Shown here: piece by piece, positions 23,988 through 32,507 of the stretch
How positions within the stretch are numbered: the first letter of the stretch is position 1
How the letters are laid out: each line of letters opens with the position of its first letter
Source: Flavobacteriales bacterium
GTDB taxonomy: Bacteria > Bacteroidota > Bacteroidia > NS11-12g > UBA955
Length of the DNA: 38,871 nt
Reading direction: 5' to 3'
Assembly (NCBI GenBank): GCA_947463095.1
Contig: CANHRE010000018.1
Span: forward strand, 1-38,871
The notes under the pieces: model-generated
Seen by the model: only the letters and a program-made list of their open reading frames with translations
Databases searched by the model: none
What the model was told of the DNA's origin: nothing
Made by a program: the position numbers and the translations under genes

Positions 23988-24425
23988 ATGCTGAGCTTTC
24001 CGGCCTATCAATTCCAGCTGCGCAGACAGGGGCAAAAAAACTATATTTTTGACAGAATCAGAAAAAAATATGTAGCCCTGACGCCGGAAGAATGGGTGCG
24101 TCAGCATGTGGTGTTCTGGTTGTTGGATGATCATCGGGTACCGGAGGGATGGATTGCGCTGGAACGGGGTATTTTGGTGAATGGACTGAAGCGCCGCACC
24201 GACATACTGGTGCTGAATCGCGATGCGTTGCCAGTATTACTGGTGGAGTGTAAAGCGCCACAAATTCCTATTAACCAGGCGGTTGCCGAACAGGCCCTGC
24301 GCTATAACATGGAAGCGGGTGTTCGTTATCTGTGGCTAACCAATGGCCTTGAACATAGTTTATGGAAACTCGGGCAGGATGGTCCTAAGCTCATGGAGGC
24401 GCTTCCTCCGCCGGGCGAATGGTAA
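23988..24425 (+). CDS. Stand-alone HsdR N-terminal-type (PD-(D/E)xK) nuclease-like protein
   Basis: 145 residues matching the type I restriction enzyme R N-terminal domain (HSDR_N_2 type). The nuclease core is visible: Glu34/Glu35 in the TPEEWVRQ helix, Asp72 in RRTDILV, the Glu87-x-Lys89 pair in VECKAP and a following Gln97 helix. No helicase, methylase or specificity genes are nearby, so this is not a restriction system. It diverges from holA (21 bp) and converges with the YciO-like gene (5 bp). The role is unknown; the intact catalytic pattern suggests DNA cleavage or processing linked to replication or repair. Confidence 0.85.
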   Translation: MLSFPAYQFQLRRQGQKNYIFDRIRKKYVALTPEEWVRQHVVFWLLDDHRVPEGWIALERGILVNGLKRRTDILVLNRDALPVLLVECKAPQIPINQAVAEQALRYNMEAGVRYLWLTNGLEHSLWKLGQDGPKLMEALPPPGEW

Positions 24426-24430
24426 GTTTG

Positions 24431-25042
24431 TTACCATGCTCCTTTTCCCTTGCGGATTAACAGGGGTTCTTCACCGCTACAGTCCAGCACGGTGGAAGGT
24501 TCTATACCACAAGGGCCGCTGTCTACCAAGATGTCAGCAATGTCAGGCATCCCCAGGGAAATCTCATCAGGGTCGTTGGCATAATCCAGTATGTGGTCAT
24601 CGCTGTGCAGCGATGTGGCCATCAGCGGCCGCCCGAATTCTTCGAGGATGCGCAAAAGCACCGGATGATCCGGTATGCGCACCCCGATGGTTTTCCGTTT
24701 GTTGTGAAACTGTTTCTCTACCGCAGCAGATGCCTTCAGGATGAAGGTATAGGGGCCTGGCAACTTATCGCGCAACAGCCGAAACAGCGGCTGGGAAATG
24801 GGAGCAGTGCATGCCGTAATTTGTCTAAAATCGCTGCATAACAATGACAACAAGGCCGTATTTGCCTTTTTACCCACCAGCTTGCACATGCGCTCTACTG
24901 CCGCGTGATTTAATGGGTCGCAGGCCAGCGCATAGACCGTATCTGTTGGGATTATCACCACTGCACCAGCCTGCAAGCGCGCAGCTAATGATGCAATCAG
25001 TTTCGGGTCGATGTAATATTCAGGCAACTCTATGCGGTCCAT
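24431..25042 (-). CDS. YciO/YrdC/Sua5-family protein (threonylcarbamoyl-AMP synthase-like)
   Basis: 203 residues of the YrdC fold, which in TsaC/Sua5 makes threonylcarbamoyl-AMP for the t6A37 tRNA modification. Family blocks are VVIIPTDTVYALACDP, LPGPYTFILKAS, KRKTIGVRIPDHPV, LMATSLH and GIEPSTVLDCS. The pattern KRKTIGVR and the PGPYTF block resemble E. coli YciO more than TsaC, so the exact reaction is uncertain. It lies 10 bp after the DUF3078 gene and is probably co-transcribed. Confidence 0.88.
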   Translation of the reverse strand: MDRIELPEYYIDPKLIASLAARLQAGAVVIIPTDTVYALACDPLNHAAVERMCKLVGKKANTALLSLLCSDFRQITACTAPISQPLFRLLRDKLPGPYTFILKASAAVEKQFHNKRKTIGVRIPDHPVLLRILEEFGRPLMATSLHSDDHILDYANDPDEISLGMPDIADILVDSGPCGIEPSTVLDCSGEEPLLIRKGKGAW

Positions 25043-25052
25043 GTGCCATTTC

Positions 25053-25940
25053 TTAACGTTTATAGGCTAATCCAACCCCAAAAACCTGCGACATCTGCCA
25101 GTTTTTGTCTTGGTTTTTATCCAGGATGGCGATGGCTGTAAAATTAGTACTCAGGTATTTTGTGAGGCGGGCCGTTACCATCAGATCCAAACGGCTGTCA
25201 AATCCTCCTTCGAGGTAATGGAATGGACCAAAACCCAGATATCTGGCAGTAATCCTGATGTTGGGGCGCAGGTCTGTACTCAATTCGCTTTGCAACTGCA
25301 AGCCCGCTTCATTGATTATCTTTTTGCCTCTGGCAACATTGGAAATCAGTTCTTTACCGGTTTCTGCATAGATGCGCTGGTTGAGCACAAATGTTTGTCG
25401 GGTAGCACCCAAGCCCAACTTCAACCACCAGAATTTTACCGGGGTGTATTTCAACCCAATGGCTTCAATAAGCTGCCCGGGGCTAAGAAAACCTGATATC
25501 AGGGTCTTTATCGTACGGCCTGCTGAATCTGTGTCGAAATCATAACCCCTGTATGCCTGCGTTTGAAAGGTAATCCCGGCAAACGCTTGCAGTTTAGGAG
25601 CTATTACGTAGTTATAATCGCTGGTGAACAATAACAAGTCCTGACTTTTTCGCATCATTTCACCCTGGTTTTTGATCATGCCGTACAACTGGTTGTAATT
25701 ATTTTCCCAACTGTGTTTCCCGCTGGTGTATTGCCCTTTGGCGTTTACATAGCTCAGTACATTCAGGTTATTGGTACCCCCGCTTTTCCAATTGTTCGAA
25801 AAGGTAGCCTGCGCTGCATTAAAGCCGATTTCAAAGCCACCATTCCATTTGGAACTGTCTTTGGGAATGTCTGCTCGCAACTTTGCCATGAAAAAAAACA
25901 ATGCTCCAGAAATGAAAAGTGTTTTTAAGTACTCCATCAC
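25053..25940 (-). CDS. DUF3078 outer-membrane protein
   Basis: 295 residues with a signal peptide (MEYLKTLFISGALFFFMAKLRA) and the DUF3078 pattern: SKWNGGFEIGFNAAQATFSNNWKSGG near residue 30, then strands WENNYNQLYGMIKN and the terminal VFGVGLAY. The protein is probably a barrel in the outer membrane of unknown function. Start: GTG 25940 or ATG 25937. A -7 box TATCTTCG (25945-25952) ends 4 nt before the GTG and 7 nt before the ATG. Confidence 0.82.
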   Translation of the reverse strand: MMEYLKTLFISGALFFFMAKLRADIPKDSSKWNGGFEIGFNAAQATFSNNWKSGGTNNLNVLSYVNAKGQYTSGKHSWENNYNQLYGMIKNQGEMMRKSQDLLLFTSDYNYVIAPKLQAFAGITFQTQAYRGYDFDTDSAGRTIKTLISGFLSPGQLIEAIGLKYTPVKFWWLKLGLGATRQTFVLNQRIYAETGKELISNVARGKKIINEAGLQLQSELSTDLRPNIRITARYLGFGPFHYLEGGFDSRLDLMVTARLTKYLSTNFTAIAILDKNQDKNWQMSQVFGVGLAYKR

Positions 25941-25944
25941 AATG

Positions 25945-25952
25945 CGAAGATA
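25945..25952 (-). promoter_or_regulatory. Candidate -7 box of the DUF3078 gene
   Basis: TATCTTCG on the minus strand, one mismatch from TAnnTTTG, directly before the gene start. The same TTCG ending recurs upstream of DUF177 and sucC. Confidence 0.4.
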
Positions 25953-26031
25953 TCAAAGCATCAGGTTCAGTTGCAGACCTGGGCAGCATCATGTAGGTCA
26001 ACCTTCAGGAGCCATAGAAACGGGTTTATAA

Positions 26032-26065
26032 ACAAGAACGGGGGACCGAAGTCCCCCGTTCTTGT
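26032..26065 (-). terminator. Terminator of mscL with UUCG loop
   Basis: A perfect 13-bp inverted repeat (arms 26033-26045 and 26052-26064, core ACGGGGGA/TCCCCCGT) closes a loop reading C-TTCG-G on the minus strand, the exceptionally stable UUCG tetraloop. It lies about 20 bp after the mscL stop; the tail on that strand is TTTATAAA. Confidence 0.85.
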
Positions 26066-26085
26066 AGCGTATTGCTTTCAGCGAC

Positions 26086-26391
26086 TCATTGCGCCTGATT
26101 TCTTTTGGTTTTATTGTAAATTCTGATGAACAGGAACAACACAAAAGCCACCAGCAGGAATATGATGGTTTGCTGTATGAAGTTTCCGTATTTCAATTCC
26201 GCATCGCCAACCTTTACAGACAGCGTAGAGAAGTTTACACCGCCTGTGATGATGCCAATCACCGGCATAATGATATCGCTAACCAGTGAATCTACGATTT
26301 TCTGGAAGGCTGCACCAATCACCACACCAACGGCCAGGTCAAAAACACTGCCTTTGGAGATGAATTCTCTGAATTCTGAAACTAGTCCCAT
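26086..26391 (-). CDS. mscL: Large-conductance mechanosensitive channel, short form
   Basis: MscL opens under high membrane tension to release solutes on osmotic downshock. The 101 residues contain the N-terminal helix (GLVSEFREFISKG), TM1 with the pore (VFDLAVGVVIGAAFQKIVDS), the conserved IIMPVIG and TM2 (IIFLLVAFVLFLFIRIYN). The protein ends soon after TM2 (NKTKRNQAQ), so the usual C-terminal cytoplasmic helix bundle is missing (E. coli has 136 residues). It follows sucC by 38 bp. Confidence 0.93.
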   Translation of the reverse strand: MGLVSEFREFISKGSVFDLAVGVVIGAAFQKIVDSLVSDIIMPVIGIITGGVNFSTLSVKVGDAELKYGNFIQQTIIFLLVAFVLFLFIRIYNKTKRNQAQ

Positions 26392-26429
26392 ATTTGAGTT
26401 TTCTTAAGTTGTGAATTTGTGATATACGG

Positions 26430-27662
26430 TTAAGCTTGATTTCCGCCCGGTTCGCGCATCAATTGTTTCACCAGCTCGGCAGCTTCTTTCAGCATGATGG
26501 CACTGTACACTTTCAAACCGCTCTCGTCAATGATTTTCTTGGCTTCTTCGGCATTGGTACCCTGCAAGCGCACGATGATGGGGATTTTAATGTCTCCAAT
26601 TTTACGGTAAGCTTCTACCACGCCGTTGGCTACGCGGTCGCAGCGCACAATGCCGCCGAAGATATTGATGAGGATGGCCTTCACATTGGGATCGCTCATG
26701 ATGATGCGGAATCCGGCTTCTACGGTTTCTGCATTGGCAGTACCCCCCACATCGAGGAAGTTTGCCGGTTCGCCGCCGGAAAGCTTAATGATATCCATGG
26801 TTGCCATGGCCAGTCCGGCACCGTTTACCATACAACCCACGTTGCCGTCCAGTTTCACGAAATTCAGGTTGTATTTGCCTGCTTCAACCTCGGTAGGATC
26901 TTCTTCAGCCAAGTCGCGCAGGGCAAACAGGTCGCTGTGGCGATAAAGAGCGTTATCGTCCAGGTTCACTTTTGCATCTACGGCGATGATGCGGTCATCG
27001 CTGGTTTTCAACACAGGGTTGATTTCGAACATGGCTGAATCGGTATCTTCATAAGCGCGGTAAAGAGCGGTAACGAAATTAACCATCTCCTTGAACGCTT
27101 TTCCTGACAAGCCCAGGTTAAAGGCTATCTTTCTTGCCTGGAAAGGTTGAAAGCCCACTTTAGGATCCACCCATTCCTTAAAAATCTTTTCCGGATGCTC
27201 TTCCGCTACCTGTTCAATATCCATACCGCCTTCGGTGGTATAGATGATCACGTTGTTTTTAGTACCGCGGTCAAGTAATACGCTCATATAATACTCCTTA
27301 GGCTCGGATGCACCGGGATAGAAAACATCCTGAGCAACCAATACTTTGTTCACTATTTTCCCTTTAGCGCCGGTTTGGATGGTGATGAGGTTTCCTCCCA
27401 GCAGGTTTTGGGCTATGTCGCGCGCTAAATCGGCATTTTTGGCTACCTGAACACCCCTTTGTTCGGTACCTTCAATTTTGCCCTTACCGCGTCCTCCGGC
27501 ATGAATCTGCGCCTTTACCACGCACCAGTCGCTGCCAGAAACTTCTTTCACTTTCAGGGCAGCTTCATAAGCCTGTTCGGGCGTTTCAGCCACATATCCT
27601 TCCTGAATGGCCACTCCATATTTTTTTAATACCTCTTTGGCCTGATACTCGTGTATGTTCAT
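26430..27662 (-). CDS. sucC: Succinyl-CoA ligase, beta subunit
   Basis: SucC forms, with SucD, the TCA-cycle enzyme converting succinyl-CoA to succinate with ATP or GTP formation. From ATG 27662 it has 410 residues, starting [17 protein letters not shown] as in the family. The ATP-grasp glycine loop is at [12 protein letters not shown] and the conserved C-terminal [20 protein letters not shown] is present. The open frame continues upstream to 27875, but that part overlaps the lolD gene and lacks homology. sucD is not in the window. Confidence 0.95.
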   Translation of the reverse strand: MNIHEYQAKEVLKKYGVAIQEGYVAETPEQAYEAALKVKEVSGSDWCVVKAQIHAGGRGKGKIEGTEQRGVQVAKNADLARDIAQNLLGGNLITIQTGAKGKIVNKVLVAQDVFYPGASEPKEYYMSVLLDRGTKNNVIIYTTEGGMDIEQVAEEHPEKIFKEWVDPKVGFQPFQARKIAFNLGLSGKAFKEMVNFVTALYRAYEDTDSAMFEINPVLKTSDDRIIAVDAKVNLDDNALYRHSDLFALRDLAEEDPTEVEAGKYNLNFVKLDGNVGCMVNGAGLAMATMDIIKLSGGEPANFLDVGGTANAETVEAGFRIIMSDPNVKAILINIFGGIVRCDRVANGVVEAYRKIGDIKIPIIVRLQGTNAEEAKKIIDESGLKVYSAIMLKEAAELVKQLMREPGGNQA

Positions 27663-27679
27663 GGTTGAATTTCGAGCCG

Positions 27680-27687
27680 CGAAGTTA
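27680..27687 (-). promoter_or_regulatory. Candidate -7 box of sucC
   Basis: TAACTTCG on the minus strand, one mismatch from TAnnTTTG, ends 17 nt before the sucC ATG. Confidence 0.4.
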
Positions 27688-27700
27688 ATAGGCGCTGGCA

Positions 27701-27708
27701 TATCTTTG
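27701..27708 (+). promoter_or_regulatory. -7 box of the lolD-recQ operon
   Basis: TATCTTTG is an exact TAnnTTTG match, ending 29 nt before the lolD ATG. It implies a leader of about 22-25 nt, unlike the very short leaders elsewhere in the window. Confidence 0.5.
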
Positions 27709-27737
27709 ACTGCAGGTTTTGGCAAGTTGCCGGCTTT

Positions 27738-28397
27738 ATGATTATTAGTGCACGCGACATCAAGAAAAAGTTTGGAACACTGGAGGTACTCAGGGGCATC
27801 AGCCTTGACATTCCCGAGGGGCAAATGGTTTGTATTACCGGTGCATCCGGGGCGGGCAAAACCACATTGCTGCAAATTTTAGGCAGCCTGGACCGCCCCA
27901 GTTCGGGAACGGTGTTGCTCAATGGGCAGGATTTGTTCGCCATGAACAAAAAATCCCTTTCTGCTTTTCGCAACCGGCATATAGGATTCATTTTTCAGTT
28001 CCATCAGCTGCTGCCTGAGTTTACCGCCCTGGAAAATGTGTGTATTCCGGGTTGGATAGGCGGGCGCAATAAAACCGAAGTTAAAGATGAAGCCGAAGCC
28101 CTGCTGGGTTTCCTTGGCCTTGAGCAACGGCTTATGCACAAGCCCGGAACTATGTCTGGCGGCGAGCAACAACGTGTTGCAGTAGCGCGTGCGTTGATCA
28201 ATAATCCTTCAGTGGTATTTGCCGATGAACCTAGTGGAAATCTTGATTCTCGAAATGCGGCAGAGCTTCACGACTATTTCATTCGCCTGCGTGATGAGCG
28301 CAAACAAACCTTCATTGTGGTAACCCACAACGACCTTCTTGCCGGCCTGGGGAACCGCATCATCCGGATGCAGGATGGCATGATGGCAGATGCATGA
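27738..28397 (+). CDS. LolD-like ABC transporter ATPase
   Basis: 219-residue ABC ATPase of the LolD/MacB branch, which powers lipoprotein release or similar export. Walker A is GASGAGKTTLL, the Q-loop FQFHQLL, signature MSGGEQQRVAVARAL, Walker B VVFADEPSGNLD and switch His in VVTHND. Membrane partners (LolC/E-type) are not in the window, so lolD is a likely but not proven name. It overlaps recQ by 4 nt (ATGA). Confidence 0.87.
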   Translation: MIISARDIKKKFGTLEVLRGISLDIPEGQMVCITGASGAGKTTLLQILGSLDRPSSGTVLLNGQDLFAMNKKSLSAFRNRHIGFIFQFHQLLPEFTALENVCIPGWIGGRNKTEVKDEAEALLGFLGLEQRLMHKPGTMSGGEQQRVAVARALINNPSVVFADEPSGNLDSRNAAELHDYFIRLRDERKQTFIVVTHNDLLAGLGNRIIRMQDGMMADA

Positions 28398-30289
28398 GCG
28401 ATGAGGCCCTGCACATATTAAAACGTTATTGGGGGTATCCATCTTTCCGTACCGGGCAGGAATCGGTTATTCAGGCATTTATGGAAGGTCGCGATGTGCT
28501 TGCACTGATGCCCACGGGAGGCGGGAAATCATTGTGTTTTCAGGTTCCTGCGCTCATGCTGCCCGGGCTCACCCTTGTGGTGTCTCCACTTATTGCACTG
28601 ATGAAGGATCAGGTAGAAGGGCTGCATCGCCGGGGTATTGCCGCCGCCGCCATTACCAGCCACCACACGCGCAAGGAGCAGGAACGCTTTCTTGCCCTGG
28701 CCCGCGATCTGCAACTTCGCCTGCTATACCTTTCTCCTGAAAAGCTGGCCTCAGAAGATTTTCAAGGCTGGCTGGCCCACTTGCAGGTAGACCGTTTGGT
28801 GGTTGATGAAGCCCATTGCGTTAGCCAGTGGGGCTATGATTTCCGTCCGGAATACCTGACCATTGGCGCCGTCCGTTCGCTCATCCCCGGCGCAGCTTGT
28901 ATGGCCCTGACCGCATCAGCTACACCCCATGTGGTTGAAGATATAGCCGCTAAGCTGGCATTGCAAAAGCCTTTTCGCCATGCCGCCGGCTTTGATAAAC
29001 CCAACCTCGACTTTTCTGTACACATGGTGGAATCCAAGCCCGCATGGCTCAGGGAGCACCTGGCAGGGGTGAAATCCTGCGGACTGGTGTATGTGCCTAC
29101 CCGCCGCGATACACTGGAAACCAGCCAGTTGCTTAAAGACCACGGCCAGCGCGCCGACTTTTACCATGCCGGACTTGCTCCCGATGTGCGGGTTCGCAAA
29201 CAGCAGGATTGGATGCAGGGCCGCTCGCGTATTATGGTGTGCACCAATGCTTTTGGCATGGGCGTGGATAAACCCGATGTTCGCTTTGTGGTGCATACCA
29301 GCATACCCTTGTCGCCCGAAGCCCTTTATCAGGAAGCAGGCAGGGCAGGCCGTGACGGTAAAAAGGCTGTGGCGGGAATATTGTGGTACGAATCTGACCG
29401 CCTCAAATTGCAAGAGCAACTGGAAGACGCATTTCCTCCCATGGAATTGGTACAACGAGTGTACACGGCATTGATGAATCATTTTTCGCTTCCCGTTGGA
29501 ACAGGTGCCGATCGTTACTTTCCTTTCGATGCGGCCTTGTTTTGTAAGGCCTTTGGATTTGACCAGAAAACATTGCATTACGCACTGAACATCATGGAGT
29601 GGTGCGGCCTGCTCAAGGTGTCCGAATCAGTGCGCATACCGGCCAGGTTGCGTATTTTGTGCGCTTATCCCGATTTGTATGAGTTTAAGCTGGACCATCC
29701 GCGCTATGATGACCTGATCAATGCCATGCTGCGCTTATATCCCGGCATTTTCGATCACTACATAAACCTCAGGGAGCCGCAACTTGCCATGCTGATGGCC
29801 CGGCCGGAATCCGAGGTGCGGGAGCAGATGCAGGAACTAACTCGGGCCGGTATTTTGGATTATATCCCCCTGCGCGATAAGCCAGGCATCACCCTGCGCT
29901 GCGATTACCTGTTGCCCCCCAGGTTTAATGCGCCCCTGATAGAAAACATCAGACAGCGCAGGCAGGAAGCCCTGGATGCTGTGCTGGCCTTTGTTGATAC
30001 CCGCAACTGTCGTTTGCAATACCTCCGCAATTACTTCGGCGAAGCCGATGCAACACCTTGCGGTCATTGCGATAACTGCAGGGCTGCGCATGACAGGCTG
30101 CAGGTATCTAAGCTTACCCTGGAGGAAGTGAGGCCTTTGCTTCAGGAAGGTGCTGCGGAACCATTGGCGCTGATGCGCCATTTCGGATTTCACGATGTGG
30201 AGGCCTTCAGGCAGGCCATGCATCAAATTTTAGATTCGGGGTTGGTGCGTTTGAATGAAAAAGGACAGCTTGAATGGGTAAACGGATAA
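28394..30289 (+). CDS. recQ: RecQ-family ATP-dependent DNA helicase, with an inserted region
   Basis: 3'-5' helicase in recombination and replication-fork repair. 631 residues: Walker A (MPTGGGKS, Lys45), DEAH at 138-141 followed by the RecQ-specific aromatic loop (CVSQWGYDFRPEY), motif III (LTASAT), and motif VI (YQEAGRAGRDG). The four zinc cysteines of the RecQ C-terminal domain are Cys539, Cys556, Cys559 and Cys562. In E. coli RecQ they follow the helicase core closely (380-403); here about 190 residues of winged-helix-like sequence are inserted. No separate HRDC domain is obvious. Confidence 0.92.
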   Translation: MSDEALHILKRYWGYPSFRTGQESVIQAFMEGRDVLALMPTGGGKSLCFQVPALMLPGLTLVVSPLIALMKDQVEGLHRRGIAAAAITSHHTRKEQERFLALARDLQLRLLYLSPEKLASEDFQGWLAHLQVDRLVVDEAHCVSQWGYDFRPEYLTIGAVRSLIPGAACMALTASATPHVVEDIAAKLALQKPFRHAAGFDKPNLDFSVHMVESKPAWLREHLAGVKSCGLVYVPTRRDTLETSQLLKDHGQRADFYHAGLAPDVRVRKQQDWMQGRSRIMVCTNAFGMGVDKPDVRFVVHTSIPLSPEALYQEAGRAGRDGKKAVAGILWYESDRLKLQEQLEDAFPPMELVQRVYTALMNHFSLPVGTGADRYFPFDAALFCKAFGFDQKTLHYALNIMEWCGLLKVSESVRIPARLRILCAYPDLYEFKLDHPRYDDLINAMLRLYPGIFDHYINLREPQLAMLMARPESEVREQMQELTRAGILDYIPLRDKPGITLRCDYLLPPRFNAPLIENIRQRRQEALDAVLAFVDTRNCRLQYLRNYFGEADATPCGHCDNCRAAHDRLQVSKLTLEEVRPLLQEGAAEPLALMRHFGFHDVEAFRQAMHQILDSGLVRLNEKGQLEWVNG

Positions 30290-31362
30290 TATTTACTGTG
30301 GTGAACGACCTGCAAACGGACCGCAGGATGGAGCGCATATGCAGCACCCTGGCCGGTGCCGGTCATGATGTGCTGTTGATAGGCCGCAGGATGCCAGGCA
30401 GCCAGGATTTGCCTGTGAAAAACTACAGGACACAGCGGCTGCGCTGCCGGTTCAATAAAGGGAAGCTATTTTATCTGGAATACAACCTCCGCCTATGGTT
30501 TCATCTTTTGTTTCGCTCCTTTGATGTTCTTGGAACGGTAGATGCAGATACCCTGCCTGCCGGTTGGATGTTGCGCCGCCTGAAGCGCATCAAGCTGGTT
30601 TTTGACGCCCATGAATGGTTCAGCCAGGTTCCGGAAGTAGTGTGCAGGCCAGGTGTGCAGCGCATCTGGGAATGGGTGGAGCGGAATTTCATTCCCGCAG
30701 CAGACGCTGCCTACACGGTATGTGCTTCTATTGCTGCGCGCTATGAACAAATCAGCGGTAAACCATTTCATGTAATCATGAATGCTCCGCCATTGGATGC
30801 GCATTACCCAAACCATCAACCCGAAGACCCACCCTTTATCCTTTATCAAGGCGCCCTGAACCGTGGTCGTGGAATTGAAGCCATGATCATGGCCCTGCAT
30901 CAACTGGACATCAGGCTGGTACTGATTGGTGAAGGCGACTTGTCGGAAACACTGCGCAATATGGTACAGCGCGAAGGGCTGCAGCAAAAAGTACAATTTG
31001 CCGGCTGGGTGGCGCCGGATGAGTTGAAATATCATACCTGTAAGGCCTGGCTGGGACTTAACGTGAGCGAGAATCAGGGCCTGAGCTATTACCTCTCACT
31101 GAACAATAAGTTCTTCGACTACATCCATGCCGGACTACCTTCTCTGATTAATTCATTTCCTGAATACCTCCACCTGATGCAACAATGGGAAGTGGGCATA
31201 GCTGTTGATGCCGATGCCGATATGCTTGCAGCGGCTGTGAGGCGACTGCAACAGGATCCTGAGCTCTATGCCCGTTTGCAGCATAACTGTCGCGAAGCTG
31301 CGAAAATCTTAAATTGGCAGCGGGAAGCCGAAAAGCTGAAAGTTATTTATGCCCAACTCTAA
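30274..31362 (+). CDS. Glycosyltransferase, GT4-like
   Basis: 362 residues with a two-domain GT-B layout: N-terminal MGKRIIFTVVNDLQTDRRMERIC, an inter-domain DAHEWFSQVPE segment, then the donor-binding half (ILYQGALNRGRGIEAMIMAL, LVLIGEGDL, and the C-terminal NKFFDYIHAGLPSLIN with its conserved glutamate region shifted to INSFPEY). It transfers a sugar from a nucleotide donor; acceptor unknown. It overlaps recQ by 16 nt and the next glycosyltransferase by 14 nt, so the two probably act in one surface-glycan step series. Confidence 0.85.
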   Translation: MGKRIIFTVVNDLQTDRRMERICSTLAGAGHDVLLIGRRMPGSQDLPVKNYRTQRLRCRFNKGKLFYLEYNLRLWFHLLFRSFDVLGTVDADTLPAGWMLRRLKRIKLVFDAHEWFSQVPEVVCRPGVQRIWEWVERNFIPAADAAYTVCASIAARYEQISGKPFHVIMNAPPLDAHYPNHQPEDPPFILYQGALNRGRGIEAMIMALHQLDIRLVLIGEGDLSETLRNMVQREGLQQKVQFAGWVAPDELKYHTCKAWLGLNVSENQGLSYYLSLNNKFFDYIHAGLPSLINSFPEYLHLMQQWEVGIAVDADADMLAAAVRRLQQDPELYARLQHNCREAAKILNWQREAEKLKVIYAQL

Positions 31363-32494
31363 ACCCTTGCTGCATCTGGTAGCCTTTGATGTTCCTGAAC
31401 CACCGGACTATGGCGGTGTGATTGACATCTATTATAAAATCCGCGCTTTAAAGCAATGCGGTATTTCTGTGATACTTCACGCTTTTGAGTATGGCAAACG
31501 CGCAAGGACCGAGGCTTTACATCACCTATGCGAACGAGTGTATCTGTATAAGCGCCGCACCTTCAAGAATCCGTTTTACGGTGAGATACCGTACATCACT
31601 GGCAGCCGCGACAGTGCCGAGCTGCTGGAGCACTTGGCGAACACCGAAGCTCCAATTCTGTTTGAAGGCCTGCATTCCTGTTATTGGCTGGACCACCCTT
31701 CGCTGGCGAACAGGTTTAAGGTGGTGCGCACCCACAACATCGAACACGATTACTACGCGAACCTCGAAGCCGCTGAAACAAATTTCTTCAAAAAGTACTT
31801 CTTCAGGGTTGAAGCAGAGCGCCTGCGTCACTTCGAACCTATTCTCAAAAAGGCCAACCTCATTGCGGCCATTTCTCCTGACGACACGGGCTATTTTTCC
31901 AGGTTGTACGGGCATACGGAATATGTTCCGGCATTTCATCCAAACGAGCAGGTAGACATATCATCAGGGAAGGGAAGTTTTGCCTTATATCACGGAAATC
32001 TGGCCGTTGCTGAAAACAATCAGGGTGCTTTATACCTGGTTCGAGAGGTTTTCAGCAAGGTTCAGGTACCCTGTGTTATTGCTGGCAATCAGCCCTCGGC
32101 ACAACTGAAGCAGGCGGTGTCCCGTTTTTCGCATATACAACTTGCCGAAGGTTTGGACTCTGAAGCCGTACTGCGCCTGATAGGAGATGCACAGGTTAAC
32201 GTATTGTGTACCTTTCAAGGAACCGGCATAAAGCTAAAGCTCATCAATGCGCTTTACCGCGGCAGACACTGCTTAACCAACAGTGTAATGGTGCATCATA
32301 CGGGATTGGAGCCTTTGTGCAGGGTAGCGGATCATCCGCAAGAAATGGCTTCCTGCATTATGGAACTGATGGATAAGACTTTCACCGAATCTGATATTGC
32401 CTCGCGCAGGGAAGCATTGCAGCATGATTTCAACAACCATTCCAATGCAGAGCGCCTCATCCAGGTGATGCAAAAAGCGCATGCCTGGGGCTAA
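31349..32494 (+). CDS. Glycosyltransferase, GT-B type
   Basis: 381 residues with the N-terminal LHLVAFDVPEPPDYGGVIDIYYKIRAL, the VVRTHNIEHDYYANLE block, AISPDDTGYF and the donor half FALYHGNLAVAENNQGALYLV, VIAGNQPS and GTGIKLKLINALYRGRHCLTN. This is the pattern of a Bacteroidota GT family 4-like enzyme often found beside other glycosyltransferases. Donor and acceptor are unknown. It converges with uvrA (13 bp gap, no hairpin seen). Confidence 0.82.
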   Translation: MPNSKPLLHLVAFDVPEPPDYGGVIDIYYKIRALKQCGISVILHAFEYGKRARTEALHHLCERVYLYKRRTFKNPFYGEIPYITGSRDSAELLEHLANTEAPILFEGLHSCYWLDHPSLANRFKVVRTHNIEHDYYANLEAAETNFFKKYFFRVEAERLRHFEPILKKANLIAAISPDDTGYFSRLYGHTEYVPAFHPNEQVDISSGKGSFALYHGNLAVAENNQGALYLVREVFSKVQVPCVIAGNQPSAQLKQAVSRFSHIQLAEGLDSEAVLRLIGDAQVNVLCTFQGTGIKLKLINALYRGRHCLTNSVMVHHTGLEPLCRVADHPQEMASCIMELMDKTFTESDIASRREALQHDFNNHSNAERLIQVMQKAHAWG

Positions 32495-32507
32495 TCACCT
32501 GGAGTAA

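Noticed and set aside
23988-24425. Part of a type I restriction-modification system
   Set aside because: No helicase domain, methylase or specificity subunit is encoded nearby; the protein is complete as a single domain.
27663-27875. Upstream extension of sucC to 27875
   Set aside because: It overlaps the start of the divergent ABC ATPase gene and the family N-terminus is at 27662.
28916-29578. 220-codon minus-strand frame inside recQ
   Set aside because: Overlaps the conserved helicase motifs of recQ and shows no domain of its own.
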